NCBI GenBank assembly: GCA_011056555.1
Contig: DSEQ01000033.1
Coordinates: 124,001 to 188,000 of the forward strand
Direction of reading: 5' to 3'
Length of the DNA: 64,000 bases
From: Candidatus Zixiibacteriota bacterium
GTDB taxonomy: Bacteria > Zixibacteria > MSB-5A5 > JAABVY01
Shown: positions 54,619 to 63,431 of the stretch, piece after piece
Layout of the letters: the number at the start of each line of letters is the position of its first letter
Position numbering within the stretch: position 1 is the stretch's first letter
The notes under the pieces: model-generated
What the model was told of the DNA's origin: nothing
The model's database searches: none
The model's input: only the letters and a program-made list of their open reading frames with translations
Translations under genes and position numbers: made by a program

Positions 54619-55606
54619 AATTGCTTGGCGCACGCCAAAAAATATGCATAATTGGAACATGCCCTGTTTCAGGTTCAATATTAATAAGATATTGCTGAAT
54701 TTGATCTTTCTTTCTCTTTTGCTTCTTTTCGCATCGCAAAACTCCTTTGCGGACAATCCGCCGGACTCTGCTGAAAAATTTTTTGAAACCTCGGCGGTCA
54801 TAAATATTGACAGTATCGAATTATCTAAGTCGGGGCGGTATGATATGTACTGCGATTATTCCGGGAATCTTTTCATACTCAGGGAAGACCGGAACTCGAT
54901 CCTCAAACTCTCTGGAGAAGGCGCCCCGATCGCGCATATCGGAGGATTTGGTTTCGGAGTCCGTCAATTCAACTCCCCCGTGGCAATGGCCTCATCTGAC
55001 GGCGGCCTGAACCTGTATGTGCTCGATGCTGAGAATAGAAGAGTTGTCAGGCTGACGAATTCGCTCAAGTGGATAGACCAGTTTGAAATCGAGAATGAGC
55101 CGAACGGGAAGGCAATCGGCGAGCTGACAGGAATTGCAATAAACTCCCAGAAAGAGATTTTCATATCCGATCCTCGTAATCTTCGGGTTATAAAATTCAC
55201 CCAGGACGGACGCTTTCTGGAAGAAATCGAGGGACGTTCGAAATTCATCGAACCGGGAGAGATCGCAATAGACGATGAGGATTACCTGTATGTTGCCGGT
55301 CGGGATGGCAAGGACGTCTTTCTTTTCGATAATCTCGGGAATTATCTGAAGCGCTATTCACCTGAGACAAACGATTCTATCGGGGCAATTGCGGTTGACC
55401 GGTCATATTTTTGTTATCTGGATTCAAGATCGGACAAGATCAAGGTTTTTTCGAAGGGATTGGCATACCTGTTCGAGATTGAACCCGGCAGGAGCGGTGA
55501 TAACCGGGTGGTACCGGTCGAAATCGCACCCGGACAGCGGGGTCGGATCTGGGTTTTGGATATCAACAATAACCGGATATATGGATATGATCCGGTCGAG
55601 AAATAG
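54608..55606 (+). CDS. Exported NHL/six-bladed beta-propeller protein
   Basis: 332 aa from ATG 54608; ATG 54644 or 54659 are alternatives and would sharpen the signal peptide (NKILLNLIFLSLLLLFASQN). Repeats of the NHL type: RQFNSPVAMASSDGGLNLYV, then LDAENRRVVRLTNSL, ELTGIAINSQKEIFISDPRN, EPGEIAIDDEDYLYVAGRDG, IAPGQRGRIWVLDINNNRI. A typical periplasmic or surface interaction protein. It overlaps the preceding gene and the next, so it is part of the same transcript. Confidence 0.78.
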   Translation: MSFKIAWRTPKNMHNWNMPCFRFNINKILLNLIFLSLLLLFASQNSFADNPPDSAEKFFETSAVINIDSIELSKSGRYDMYCDYSGNLFILREDRNSILKLSGEGAPIAHIGGFGFGVRQFNSPVAMASSDGGLNLYVLDAENRRVVRLTNSLKWIDQFEIENEPNGKAIGELTGIAINSQKEIFISDPRNLRVIKFTQDGRFLEEIEGRSKFIEPGEIAIDDEDYLYVAGRDGKDVFLFDNLGNYLKRYSPETNDSIGAIAVDRSYFCYLDSRSDKIKVFSKGLAYLFEIEPGRSGDNRVVPVEIAPGQRGRIWVLDINNNRIYGYDPVEK

Positions 55607-58600
55607 ATGGACGTTTCGTCCGCACATATTTATAGCTGTTCTCGCCGCCTGTATTCTTTCAATGTCGCCCTCCGGTAAGGCTGCTGAGAGCAGGATTGAT
55701 TTTCCGGCCGATACCACATTGACAGCACTGACTCTTCCGCATGCAAATATTTTTGAAGGTTCGATTCAATTAGCAGATTCATCCGGGAAATTGCTGGAAA
55801 TTCAATTTGAGAGGGCCGATTATAACCGGGGTCTCTTCTATTTGGCACAGCCCCTCAGGGTGACATCGCGCTCGACTGTTCGGTATCGATATCTGGGTTA
55901 TGATCTGCCGGAATATTTTTTCAGGCGCAAGCTCGAGCTGGAAAGGAAGGAACCAGAGGTAATCTACCGTGAGCCGGAAAAGGATGTTTATGCGGAGTCC
56001 GCTCCCGACTTCGGTCGAGAATCCTTTCTTCTGAGCGGTTCCAAATCGATTGCGGTATCGGCAGGGAATGCGCAGGATTTCGATCTGGATCAGACCCTGA
56101 ATATACAAATTCAGGGCGAGCCGGTAGAGGGGCTGACCCTGACAGGTTCGCTTTCCGACCGTGCCCAGCCGCAGGTGGCCGGGCTGTCGAGTTCGCTTGA
56201 GGATATTGAGTCTATTTCGGTGGAGGCCCGGGCAAAAAACTTCCGGGCCTTACTGGGAGATATGGATTATAATCATGAATGGGGCGGGATATCCTCATTT
56301 ACAAAACGCCTGAAAGGGGCGGATGCAGAATTCAATCTCAATGCTTTTGATGGACGCGCCACCGTGGCCGGTATCAAGGGCAGGTTCCGTTCCGTGTCCT
56401 TCTTCGCTCGGGATGGAATCTCGGGACCTTACAGCCTGAAAACCCCGACCGGTGCGAGAACATCAATAGTCAGCGGCACAGAGAAGGTTTATCTGGACGG
56501 CAGGCTCTTGACTCCCGGAGCCTCGGCGGATTACATAATCGATTATGCGCTCGGGGAAATAACTTTCAACCCTAAGATAAACCTGAATTCTAGGTCCCGG
56601 ATTGTGGTGGATTACGAATTTCTCGATCAGTCGTACAGAAGAAATTACTATGCCGGGGAGCTGGGTTTTAATGCTGCGGCGGGCAGCCTCAGAACTTCCT
56701 TCGGGTACCTGGAAATCGGTGATTCAAAAGACAATCCGGTCAACTTGGTATTGTCTGATACCGACCGGGAGATCCTTGAGGACGCCGGCGATAGCCGCAG
56801 TCAGGCTGTGCGGGAAGGCGCGAGATTTGTGGGCGAGGGCCAGGGCGAGTATGTTCTGGAGACAGATTCGCTGGGGAATGATTATTATCGTTATGCGGGC
56901 GACAGCCTGGGCAATTATGATGTCAGCTTCTCCCGGGTTGATCAGGGAAGCGGTGATTATGTTTACACCGGAAACGGTGTCTATATTTATCGAGGTCCGA
57001 ACAGGGGCAATTACCTGCCATTTGAGTTTATCCCGCTCCCCTCCAGAACTCGAGCAATCTATGGCGCGGCATCGGGCGGAGCGGGGGATCTGCTCAATTT
57101 CAATATCAGGGCTTCCGGATCAGCAAATGATCATAATCTATTCTCTGCTCTGGATGATGAAAATAACGAGGGATTTATGGGCGAGGCAGATGTGGCGCTT
57201 ATCCCTGTCGATACATCAAAGTCGAATGATATAATCCGATATGCACAGACGGATTTGAGCATCACGATGCAGGAGAGAAGTTTCAGCCTTCCGGGAAGGT
57301 CGCTTCAGGTCGAGCTGGACCGCAAATGGGCTCTGAATCATGATAGTATCTTCAAGCGTTCGGATCAGTATGAAATCAGCCAGAGACTTGGATTGACAGA
57401 TATCTTCAATTTGGGCGGTTCGCTTGGAAGGTATCGGGATGGGGGCTATGTCTCGGCGGATAAAAATCTCTTGAGCCTGGATATTCAGCCAACCAAAGGA
57501 TTGATATTTGAATTCAAGCGGGATGATCGAATTTCCGATTTCAAAGCCCGGGATATTTCAAGCCGTCTTTATCAGAACAGCCTGTCAGCGGGTTATTCAG
57601 TTAAAAGCCTGAAGATTACAACGGGATGGGCTGATGAGAAAGATACCCGGGTCGACACATCAGGCGGAATCGGTTTTGACCGCTACTATGCCCATGGCTC
57701 CTATGCAGGATTTTCTGCCGGAATATCCCATAAGCAGCAGTCTCGTCTTGACTCTGTATGGCGGGATGATTTTGAGGATTTTGTTATTGAGGCGGGTATG
57801 GAACGGTCTTTCTTGAATGGCAAGATCCGCACCGAATCAGAGATTGTGAGGCGGGAAGTGGAATATGCCGAGGGCGGGCTGCCGAACCTGACCGAGACCA
57901 AATCGCTTTCCAGAATAAATTTCAAGGGCCCGAAAAATATTTTCAGCGGATACCTTTCATACCGGTTCAGCAGGCAGCTGGTAAATCGTCTGGCCAGAAA
58001 TTTCATAAAAGTGGAGGATGGTCGGGGTGATTATCGTCTGGAGGATTCGATTTTTGTGCGCGATCCATTCGGAGATTACATTGCGGTGGATGAGCTGGTC
58101 GAGAGCGGCGGCGCCGGACTCTCCTCTGAAAAAAGCATGAACCTGCGCCTCGATTTCCTGCGGATAATAAAGCCGCTCAAAGAGCTGTCACAGCTTAATT
58201 CTGAAACGCATTTGAACCTCGAGGAGCGCGGCGATAATTCTTTTCGCTTAAATCTCCTGTACACCCTGCCATTCTGGGAGACATACCCGGACAATCCAAT
58301 CTTTTCACGCTTCGATTTGAGGCAGACTTTCAATATCGGCACCAGTCGCGGCGATATCGTTAGCCTCGGATTCGAAGAAATCAAAACAATCGACCGGATC
58401 CGTGACCTCCAGAGCGACCGTTATCAGCGCATCATTTTTGAGAAGGTCTTTGTCAATGTAGATCAGGCCCTGAACCTGAGGCTCGAGCACCGCTTTAAAC
58501 GGGAAAGAGAAACATCGGGATATTTCGGCTCGGCCGATTTCGGCGAGCATGATATTCTATCGGAGCTGGCCTTTTTCTCGGGGCGGCGATTCGAATTATC

Positions 58601-58931
58601 TATCCGGCCAAGGTACCTGTATGATTACAGCAAAACGGATGATCTGACCGTAAACATGTACGGTGCACAGATTTCGTCCGCATTCGGAGTGGCCGGGCAG
58701 GGAAGGTTTGCGGCTGATTTTGCCTATAACCGTGTGGAATCGAGCGAAGATGGGTTTATTCCCTACCAGTTCGCGGCAGGGAATCGTCCCGGCGATAACT
58801 TCAATTGGAGCACGAGCTTCAATTTCAAATATAACAAGTACATCACCGCCCGGCTTAAATACAGCGCCGATAAAATCCCCGGGTTGCAAACACGTCACCG
58901 GGGCACATTGAGCATGAGGGCCAACTTCTGA
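55581..58931 (+). CDS. Giant beta-barrel-like outer-membrane protein
   Basis: 1116 aa from ATG 55581 (ATG 55587 is equally possible); a longer frame upstream is shadow sequence inside the NHL gene. Signal peptide (PHIFIAVLAACILSMSPSGKAAES). After the N-terminal ~150 residues come LNIQIQGEPVEGLTLTGSLS and GTEKVYLDGRLLTPGASADY, then IIDYALGEITFNPKINL, patterns of SprA-related and other FCB surface proteins. The rest is alternating beta strands up to a C-terminal TLSMRANF, as in outer-membrane barrels. It is too short for SprA itself (~2,400 aa). Together with the BamA-like gene that follows, it might be a secretion or assembly pair. Confidence 0.6.
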   Translation: MDMIRSRNRWTFRPHIFIAVLAACILSMSPSGKAAESRIDFPADTTLTALTLPHANIFEGSIQLADSSGKLLEIQFERADYNRGLFYLAQPLRVTSRSTVRYRYLGYDLPEYFFRRKLELERKEPEVIYREPEKDVYAESAPDFGRESFLLSGSKSIAVSAGNAQDFDLDQTLNIQIQGEPVEGLTLTGSLSDRAQPQVAGLSSSLEDIESISVEARAKNFRALLGDMDYNHEWGGISSFTKRLKGADAEFNLNAFDGRATVAGIKGRFRSVSFFARDGISGPYSLKTPTGARTSIVSGTEKVYLDGRLLTPGASADYIIDYALGEITFNPKINLNSRSRIVVDYEFLDQSYRRNYYAGELGFNAAAGSLRTSFGYLEIGDSKDNPVNLVLSDTDREILEDAGDSRSQAVREGARFVGEGQGEYVLETDSLGNDYYRYAGDSLGNYDVSFSRVDQGSGDYVYTGNGVYIYRGPNRGNYLPFEFIPLPSRTRAIYGAASGGAGDLLNFNIRASGSANDHNLFSALDDENNEGFMGEADVALIPVDTSKSNDIIRYAQTDLSITMQERSFSLPGRSLQVELDRKWALNHDSIFKRSDQYEISQRLGLTDIFNLGGSLGRYRDGGYVSADKNLLSLDIQPTKGLIFEFKRDDRISDFKARDISSRLYQNSLSAGYSVKSLKITTGWADEKDTRVDTSGGIGFDRYYAHGSYAGFSAGISHKQQSRLDSVWRDDFEDFVIEAGMERSFLNGKIRTESEIVRREVEYAEGGLPNLTETKSLSRINFKGPKNIFSGYLSYRFSRQLVNRLARNFIKVEDGRGDYRLEDSIFVRDPFGDYIAVDELVESGGAGLSSEKSMNLRLDFLRIIKPLKELSQLNSETHLNLEERGDNSFRLNLLYTLPFWETYPDNPIFSRFDLRQTFNIGTSRGDIVSLGFEEIKTIDRIRDLQSDRYQRIIFEKVFVNVDQALNLRLEHRFKRERETSGYFGSADFGEHDILSELAFFSGRRFELSIRPRYLYDYSKTDDLTVNMYGAQISSAFGVAGQGRFAADFAYNRVESSEDGFIPYQFAAGNRPGDNFNWSTSFNFKYNKYITARLKYSADKIPGLQTRHRGTLSMRANF

Positions 58932-60640
58932 TGAGGCATATTATTCTTACACTTACGGTGATAATGGTTTCTGCCGGGTCCTCATCCGGCGTTAATATTG
59001 TATTAGAGGGGGATAAAATTTTCGATCGAAAGGAAGCGTCCGGAATCTGGGATGAAATCAAAAATGATAGCAATAATGTGGTGATGTTTGAGGACAGCCT
59101 GTATATGAGGGCCGAAATGAAAGGCTATTTTGATGCCGATATAAGTGTTTTGATCGATGCCGATTCCCTGGTCATGGTTAATGTTAATTCAGGTCCCGTT
59201 TACAGCATAAATTCTATCGGATTCAGTGTGATCGGAAGCTCTCGGCCGGAAGCGGATATCGAATTAGAAAGAAGGTTTATAAATAATCCGGCCAGTTCGG
59301 AGAATCTTCAAGCTATACTCGCGGATGCGGTGGATGTCTATGCTGATAACGGCTACCCGTTTGCGCAATCAAAGATTAAATCGATGCAGATGACCGGTTC
59401 CGATGTGAAAATCGAACTGCAGATGACCTCGGGGCCTTTTGTGCGGATAGATTCGCTGTTATTCAATTCGGAAAAGGATCTTTCCGCTCAGTTTATGGTA
59501 CGCAAATCCGGACTTCAGGAGGGGATGGCTTTCAGCCAGAAAGAGGTGGAAAATTCAATTATAAGGATTAATTCTCTGGATTATATGCGGGTTGAGGAGC
59601 TGCCGCGCGAGGAATTCTATAATAATTATAATAGCTGTCTGCTTGTGTATGATGTAAAACAGAGAGGACTGAATCGTCTCGAGGGCGCACTTGGATACAA
59701 TCCCGGTACGGAGCAGATTGACGGTTTCGTATTCGGTTTTCTGGACCTGAGCTTTTACAATCCTTTCGGGGACGGAAAGAATTTCTTCTTAAAGTGGAAT
59801 AAAGCGTCAGAAACCTCCAGCAGGGTGAGGATGAGCTTTGAGTATCCTTATCCGATGGGCATACCCTTTGAGACCTCGATCGGAGTCGAACAGGAAAAAT
59901 TCAGAAATATTTATCTGTCATTGAATGCGGAAGCAAATATTTCGCAGACCTTTTCATTGAACGACAGGCTGCATGCCGGGTTCAAATGGAGTAAGATCAC
60001 AGCCCAGGGGGAAAGTTTCAGGTCGATTTTTGACAGCAGGGTTTACCAGGCCTCGCTGGGATTGACCCTTTCTTCCTTCGAGGATCGGCTGATGGATTTA
60101 TCGGGAAGAAGTCTGGCGGTAAAACTGTCTTATATTCATAAAAGACTCTACCGTACTCTGGGGATTGTCCCGGATGATAACAGCTTCAATCCATTTAAAG
60201 CAGAATTGATGCTGCGGGGCGGTCTACGGATTTGGAACCTGTTCTTTGCGGATGCAAAAGGGAATTTCGCGGGATTTTCCGAAGACGAGAGGTTAATCTC
60301 GCCCGCGGAGATGATTAAGCTGGGCGGCAGGGAAACGCTGCGCGGATATTCAGAGGAACAGTTTATAACTCCGCGGGCGGGCTGGACTAATCTGGAATTA
60401 GGAGTATATCAGCCGGGCCAGCTGAAAGCCTATATATTTGCGGATCTGGGCTATGCGCGGCTTACGGATATTTATTCTGAAGAGGATTCTCCGGCGTTCG
60501 AGGACGAATTTTTATTTGGCGCGGGCTTCGGATTTCATCTATTTTCCGGGCAGATCGGCCTGGACTTAAATATCGGCTGGAGTAAGAATGACAGCTTCAG
60601 CGAGGGAAAACTGTATTTAATACTGGATAATAGATTTTGA
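58931..60640 (+). CDS. BamA/TamA (Omp85)-like outer-membrane assembly protein
   Basis: 569 aa. Signal peptide (ending GSSSG), POTRA-like repeats (~20-230, e.g. VNSGPVYSINSIGFSVIG; SGPFVRIDSLLFNSEKD), then an Omp85 barrel with the signature IKLGGRETLRGYSEEQF and the terminal strand GKLYLILDNRF. Much shorter than BamA (~800 aa) with two clear POTRA-like units, so it is a specialised paralogue rather than the main BamA. The start shares one base with the preceding giant barrel gene, and the stop overlaps the UbiA start. Confidence 0.78.
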   Translation: MRHIILTLTVIMVSAGSSSGVNIVLEGDKIFDRKEASGIWDEIKNDSNNVVMFEDSLYMRAEMKGYFDADISVLIDADSLVMVNVNSGPVYSINSIGFSVIGSSRPEADIELERRFINNPASSENLQAILADAVDVYADNGYPFAQSKIKSMQMTGSDVKIELQMTSGPFVRIDSLLFNSEKDLSAQFMVRKSGLQEGMAFSQKEVENSIIRINSLDYMRVEELPREEFYNNYNSCLLVYDVKQRGLNRLEGALGYNPGTEQIDGFVFGFLDLSFYNPFGDGKNFFLKWNKASETSSRVRMSFEYPYPMGIPFETSIGVEQEKFRNIYLSLNAEANISQTFSLNDRLHAGFKWSKITAQGESFRSIFDSRVYQASLGLTLSSFEDRLMDLSGRSLAVKLSYIHKRLYRTLGIVPDDNSFNPFKAELMLRGGLRIWNLFFADAKGNFAGFSEDERLISPAEMIKLGGRETLRGYSEEQFITPRAGWTNLELGVYQPGQLKAYIFADLGYARLTDIYSEEDSPAFEDEFLFGAGFGFHLFSGQIGLDLNIGWSKNDSFSEGKLYLILDNRF

Positions 60641-61512
60641 TTTCATATCTGGCCAATGTATTAAGACTGATGAGGTGGCAAAACTGCCTTATAACCATGT
60701 TTGTGGTTGTGACAGCGGTTTTTCTGCTGCCGTTTATACCGGAGGTTCATGAAATTATAATCGCTGCTTTGGCGGCCGCTTTCATCACCGCATACGGCAA
60801 TATTCACAACGACATTGCGGATTATAGAGCGGACAAGATCAATCATCCCGAACGTCCGCTTCCTTCGGCAGAATTAAGCCCCGGGACGGCTATATTGTGG
60901 CTGCAGATGGCCCTGGCAGCCGGCCTGATACTGTCTTTGCTGGTGAATCAGAGATGTTTTATAGTGGCTGCTATCGCTTCCATTGCGCTCTTTTTTTACA
61001 GCTTGTTTATTAAGAAGATTCCGCTCCTGGCAAATATCTGGGTGGGATTGATTGCCGCGCTGACATTTATATATGCGGGTTACATCAGCCCATTATATAC
61101 AGTCTGGGATTTCAGCCTGATTAATGCCGGAGCGTTGATAGCTTTCTTTTTTCACCTGGGCCGCGAGCTGATTAAGGATTTACAGGACATGGAGGGCGAC
61201 CTGAGCAGCGGATTATCCACAGTGGCTTTGAGCTGGTCCCCCGCTGCCGCCAAACTGCTTGCAACAATGTCATTTATGGCGGTTGGGATTCTGGCTGCGC
61301 TACTCTACCTTTTTTTGAAACCCGGACTCGAATTTCTGGTAATATTCATAATCGGCGTCTTTTTGCCGTTAGTAATTTTGACGGTTATGATGTGGAGAAG
61401 GTCAGCTCAGAATGCGTATAGAATGATTTCCGCCTGGCTGAAAGTCTTGATGCCTGTGGGTATGCTGACCCTGCTTTTGGCCAGAGAGAAATTACCGCTT
61501 GACAGTTTTTGA
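60637..61512 (+). CDS. UbiA-family prenyltransferase
   Basis: 291 aa, start TTG at 60637 overlapping the previous stop as TTGA (ATG 60670 is the alternative). An integral membrane enzyme with the NxxxDxxxD diphosphate-binding motif in YGNIHNDIADYRADKINHPE and the RPLPSAELSP segment; second Asp-rich motif in GRELIKDLQDMEGDLSSG. Several membrane helices. UbiA enzymes attach prenyl chains to aromatic or lipid acceptors (for menaquinone, or ether lipid headgroups). Its position inside a surface cluster is odd, and the acceptor is unknown. Confidence 0.82.
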   Translation: MISYLANVLRLMRWQNCLITMFVVVTAVFLLPFIPEVHEIIIAALAAAFITAYGNIHNDIADYRADKINHPERPLPSAELSPGTAILWLQMALAAGLILSLLVNQRCFIVAAIASIALFFYSLFIKKIPLLANIWVGLIAALTFIYAGYISPLYTVWDFSLINAGALIAFFFHLGRELIKDLQDMEGDLSSGLSTVALSWSPAAAKLLATMSFMAVGILAALLYLFLKPGLEFLVIFIIGVFLPLVILTVMMWRRSAQNAYRMISAWLKVLMPVGMLTLLLAREKLPLDSF

Positions 61513-61535
61513 GGGCAGGCTTTATTGGAACGCAT

Positions 61536-62447
61536 ATGAGAATTAGCAAACTGATTATATTATTTATACTTACATTTGTTTTCACATCACCGCCTTGCTC
61601 CGCGGGAGAACTGTCATTTGAAGTTATTCCTTCCAGTCAGCATCTGACGGTGGGCGACACCCTCACGCTTACAATGAAAGTGATTGTCTACGGTAAGCCC
61701 GAGCGCTACGAAGTGGAGCCGATGTCGAAGCTGGAACTGCCCGGTTTTACAACAGTTTCGACCTCACCCCGCCATCGGCGCGGAATTGAAGGGGGAGAGA
61801 CATTCGAGGAGAGAATAACCACTTTCAGGATGGTTGCGGAGGAACCGGGAGAGTATACCATACCCTCTTTCGAAATTCCGTATCACGCCGACAGCCAGAG
61901 CGAAGATCAATATCTCTCATCCCAGGAACTCTCAATAACTGTGAGGCCCTCACCTTCCGGGCTTGCCAGATCAAAGGCCCCATATATCATCGGAATGTTC
62001 ATTCTGGTAATCCTGATCTCGGTTGGGGGATTCTACCTGTGGCTGCAACGAACAAAATCGAAGCAATTTGAGGAAGAGGAAGATCGTAATATCGCGGCCA
62101 AATTCAAGAATTGGGCGGAGGAGTTGAACAAATTGCTGGCCTCCGGCAAGACAGATACGTTTACCCAGCAAGCCTTCAATTATGTAAATGAATTCATTGA
62201 GGATAACTACCGTCTTGGCCTGAAAGGCAAGAAGTTCGAGAAGCGCATGATGATAATACATGATGCGGGTGTAAATCTGAGGCTGGTCGAGCTTCTGAAA
62301 ATGACTCATGACAACCTGGAGGAATACAAGTTCGGCGGTATGACACACAGCACACGGGAATTGAGTGAATTACTGGATGAACTCAAAAATATTAATCAAT
62401 ACATAGATAATTCGAAAACGAAAAGCGAATCGGGAGATAGAGTATGA
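61536..62447 (+). CDS. BatD-like membrane protein
   Basis: 303 aa from ATG 61536 (signal peptide MRISKLIILFILTFVFTSPP). A TTG at 61509 overlapping the UbiA stop is an alternative. An Ig-like periplasmic domain (VIPSSQHLTVGDTLTLTMKV, VAEEPGEYTIPSFEIPY) is followed by one membrane helix (~YIIGMFILVILISVGGFYL) and a helical cytoplasmic part. This is the BatD/oxygen-tolerance layout, and it is followed by MoxR and a DUF58 gene as in Bat operons. Its stop overlaps the MoxR start (ATGA). Confidence 0.78.
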   Translation: MRISKLIILFILTFVFTSPPCSAGELSFEVIPSSQHLTVGDTLTLTMKVIVYGKPERYEVEPMSKLELPGFTTVSTSPRHRRGIEGGETFEERITTFRMVAEEPGEYTIPSFEIPYHADSQSEDQYLSSQELSITVRPSPSGLARSKAPYIIGMFILVILISVGGFYLWLQRTKSKQFEEEEDRNIAAKFKNWAEELNKLLASGKTDTFTQQAFNYVNEFIEDNYRLGLKGKKFEKRMMIIHDAGVNLRLVELLKMTHDNLEEYKFGGMTHSTRELSELLDELKNINQYIDNSKTKSESGDRV

Positions 62448-63430
62448 ATCAGGATATTAAAGAGATTCAGGCAGAGGTTGAAGAGAAGTCTAAATTTTTG
62501 CAGAATTTAACGAGCGAAATCAGGAAGATAATAGTCGGACAGAATTATCTGATCGATCGTCTTTTAGTCGGGCTTCTGGCGGACGGTCATATCCTGATCG
62601 AGGGCGTTCCGGGATTGGCCAAGACCCTCTCGATCAAGACACTATCAGATTGTATCCAGACCCGCTTCCAAAGGCTCCAGTTCACCCCTGATCTTCTGCC
62701 GGCGGATTTGATCGGGACCATGGTGTTCTCACCCCAGGAGGGCAAATTTTATCCCAAGAAGGGTCCGATTTTCGCCAACCTGATTCTGGCCGATGAGATC
62801 AACCGCGCACCGGCCAAAGTCCAATCGGCGCTGCTGGAGGCGATGCAGGAACGTCAGGTTACTATTGGAGATACCACTTATCCATTGGATGAGCCCTTCA
62901 TGGTTCTGGCCACCCAGAATCCTATCGAACAGGAGGGCACATATCCATTACCTGAAGCTCAGGTTGACAGATTTATGCTTAAAATCAAGATCACCTACCC
63001 GGGACGTGAGGAAGAGCTCCAGATTATGGACCGCATGACAGTTGGCCAGATTTTCGAGCTTACAAAGGTGACCTCTCCGGAGGAGATCCTGAATGCCCGT
63101 AAAGTAATCAGCGGTATTTATGTGGATGAGAAAGTTAAGGAATATATCGTCAGTATCGTAATGGCCACCCGTGATCCAGAGGCTTTCGGCCTCGATCTCT
63201 CCCAGTATATCGCCTATGGGGCCTCGCCGCGAGCCAGTATCTATCTCAATCTGGCATCCAAGGCGCATGCATTTCTGCGGGGGCGGGGATATATAACTCC
63301 CGAGGATGTCAAGCAGATCGGTATGGATGTGCTGCGGCACCGGGTGATCCTGACTTACGAGGCTGAGGCCGAGGAACTGACCTCGGAAGATATCATCCAG
63401 AAAATATTTGACGAAGTCGAGGTGCCGTAG
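62444..63430 (+). CDS. MoxR-family AAA+ ATPase
   Basis: 328 aa. Walker A GVPGLAKTLSIKTL, Walker B LILADEINRAPAKVQSALLE, the conserved stretch MQERQVTIGDTTYPL, FMVLATQNPIEQEGTYPLPE and AQVDRFMLKIKITYPG. MoxR ATPases remodel or activate partner proteins, usually a DUF58/VWA protein encoded just downstream, as here. Overlaps BatD by 4 bases (ATGA). Confidence 0.93.
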   Translation: MNQDIKEIQAEVEEKSKFLQNLTSEIRKIIVGQNYLIDRLLVGLLADGHILIEGVPGLAKTLSIKTLSDCIQTRFQRLQFTPDLLPADLIGTMVFSPQEGKFYPKKGPIFANLILADEINRAPAKVQSALLEAMQERQVTIGDTTYPLDEPFMVLATQNPIEQEGTYPLPEAQVDRFMLKIKITYPGREEELQIMDRMTVGQIFELTKVTSPEEILNARKVISGIYVDEKVKEYIVSIVMATRDPEAFGLDLSQYIAYGASPRASIYLNLASKAHAFLRGRGYITPEDVKQIGMDVLRHRVILTYEAEAEELTSEDIIQKIFDEVEVP

Positions 63431-63431
63431 C

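Noticed and set aside
55581-58931. SprA/Sov translocon
   Set aside because: Some motifs (VYLDG-type) are shared, but the protein is less than half the usual length.
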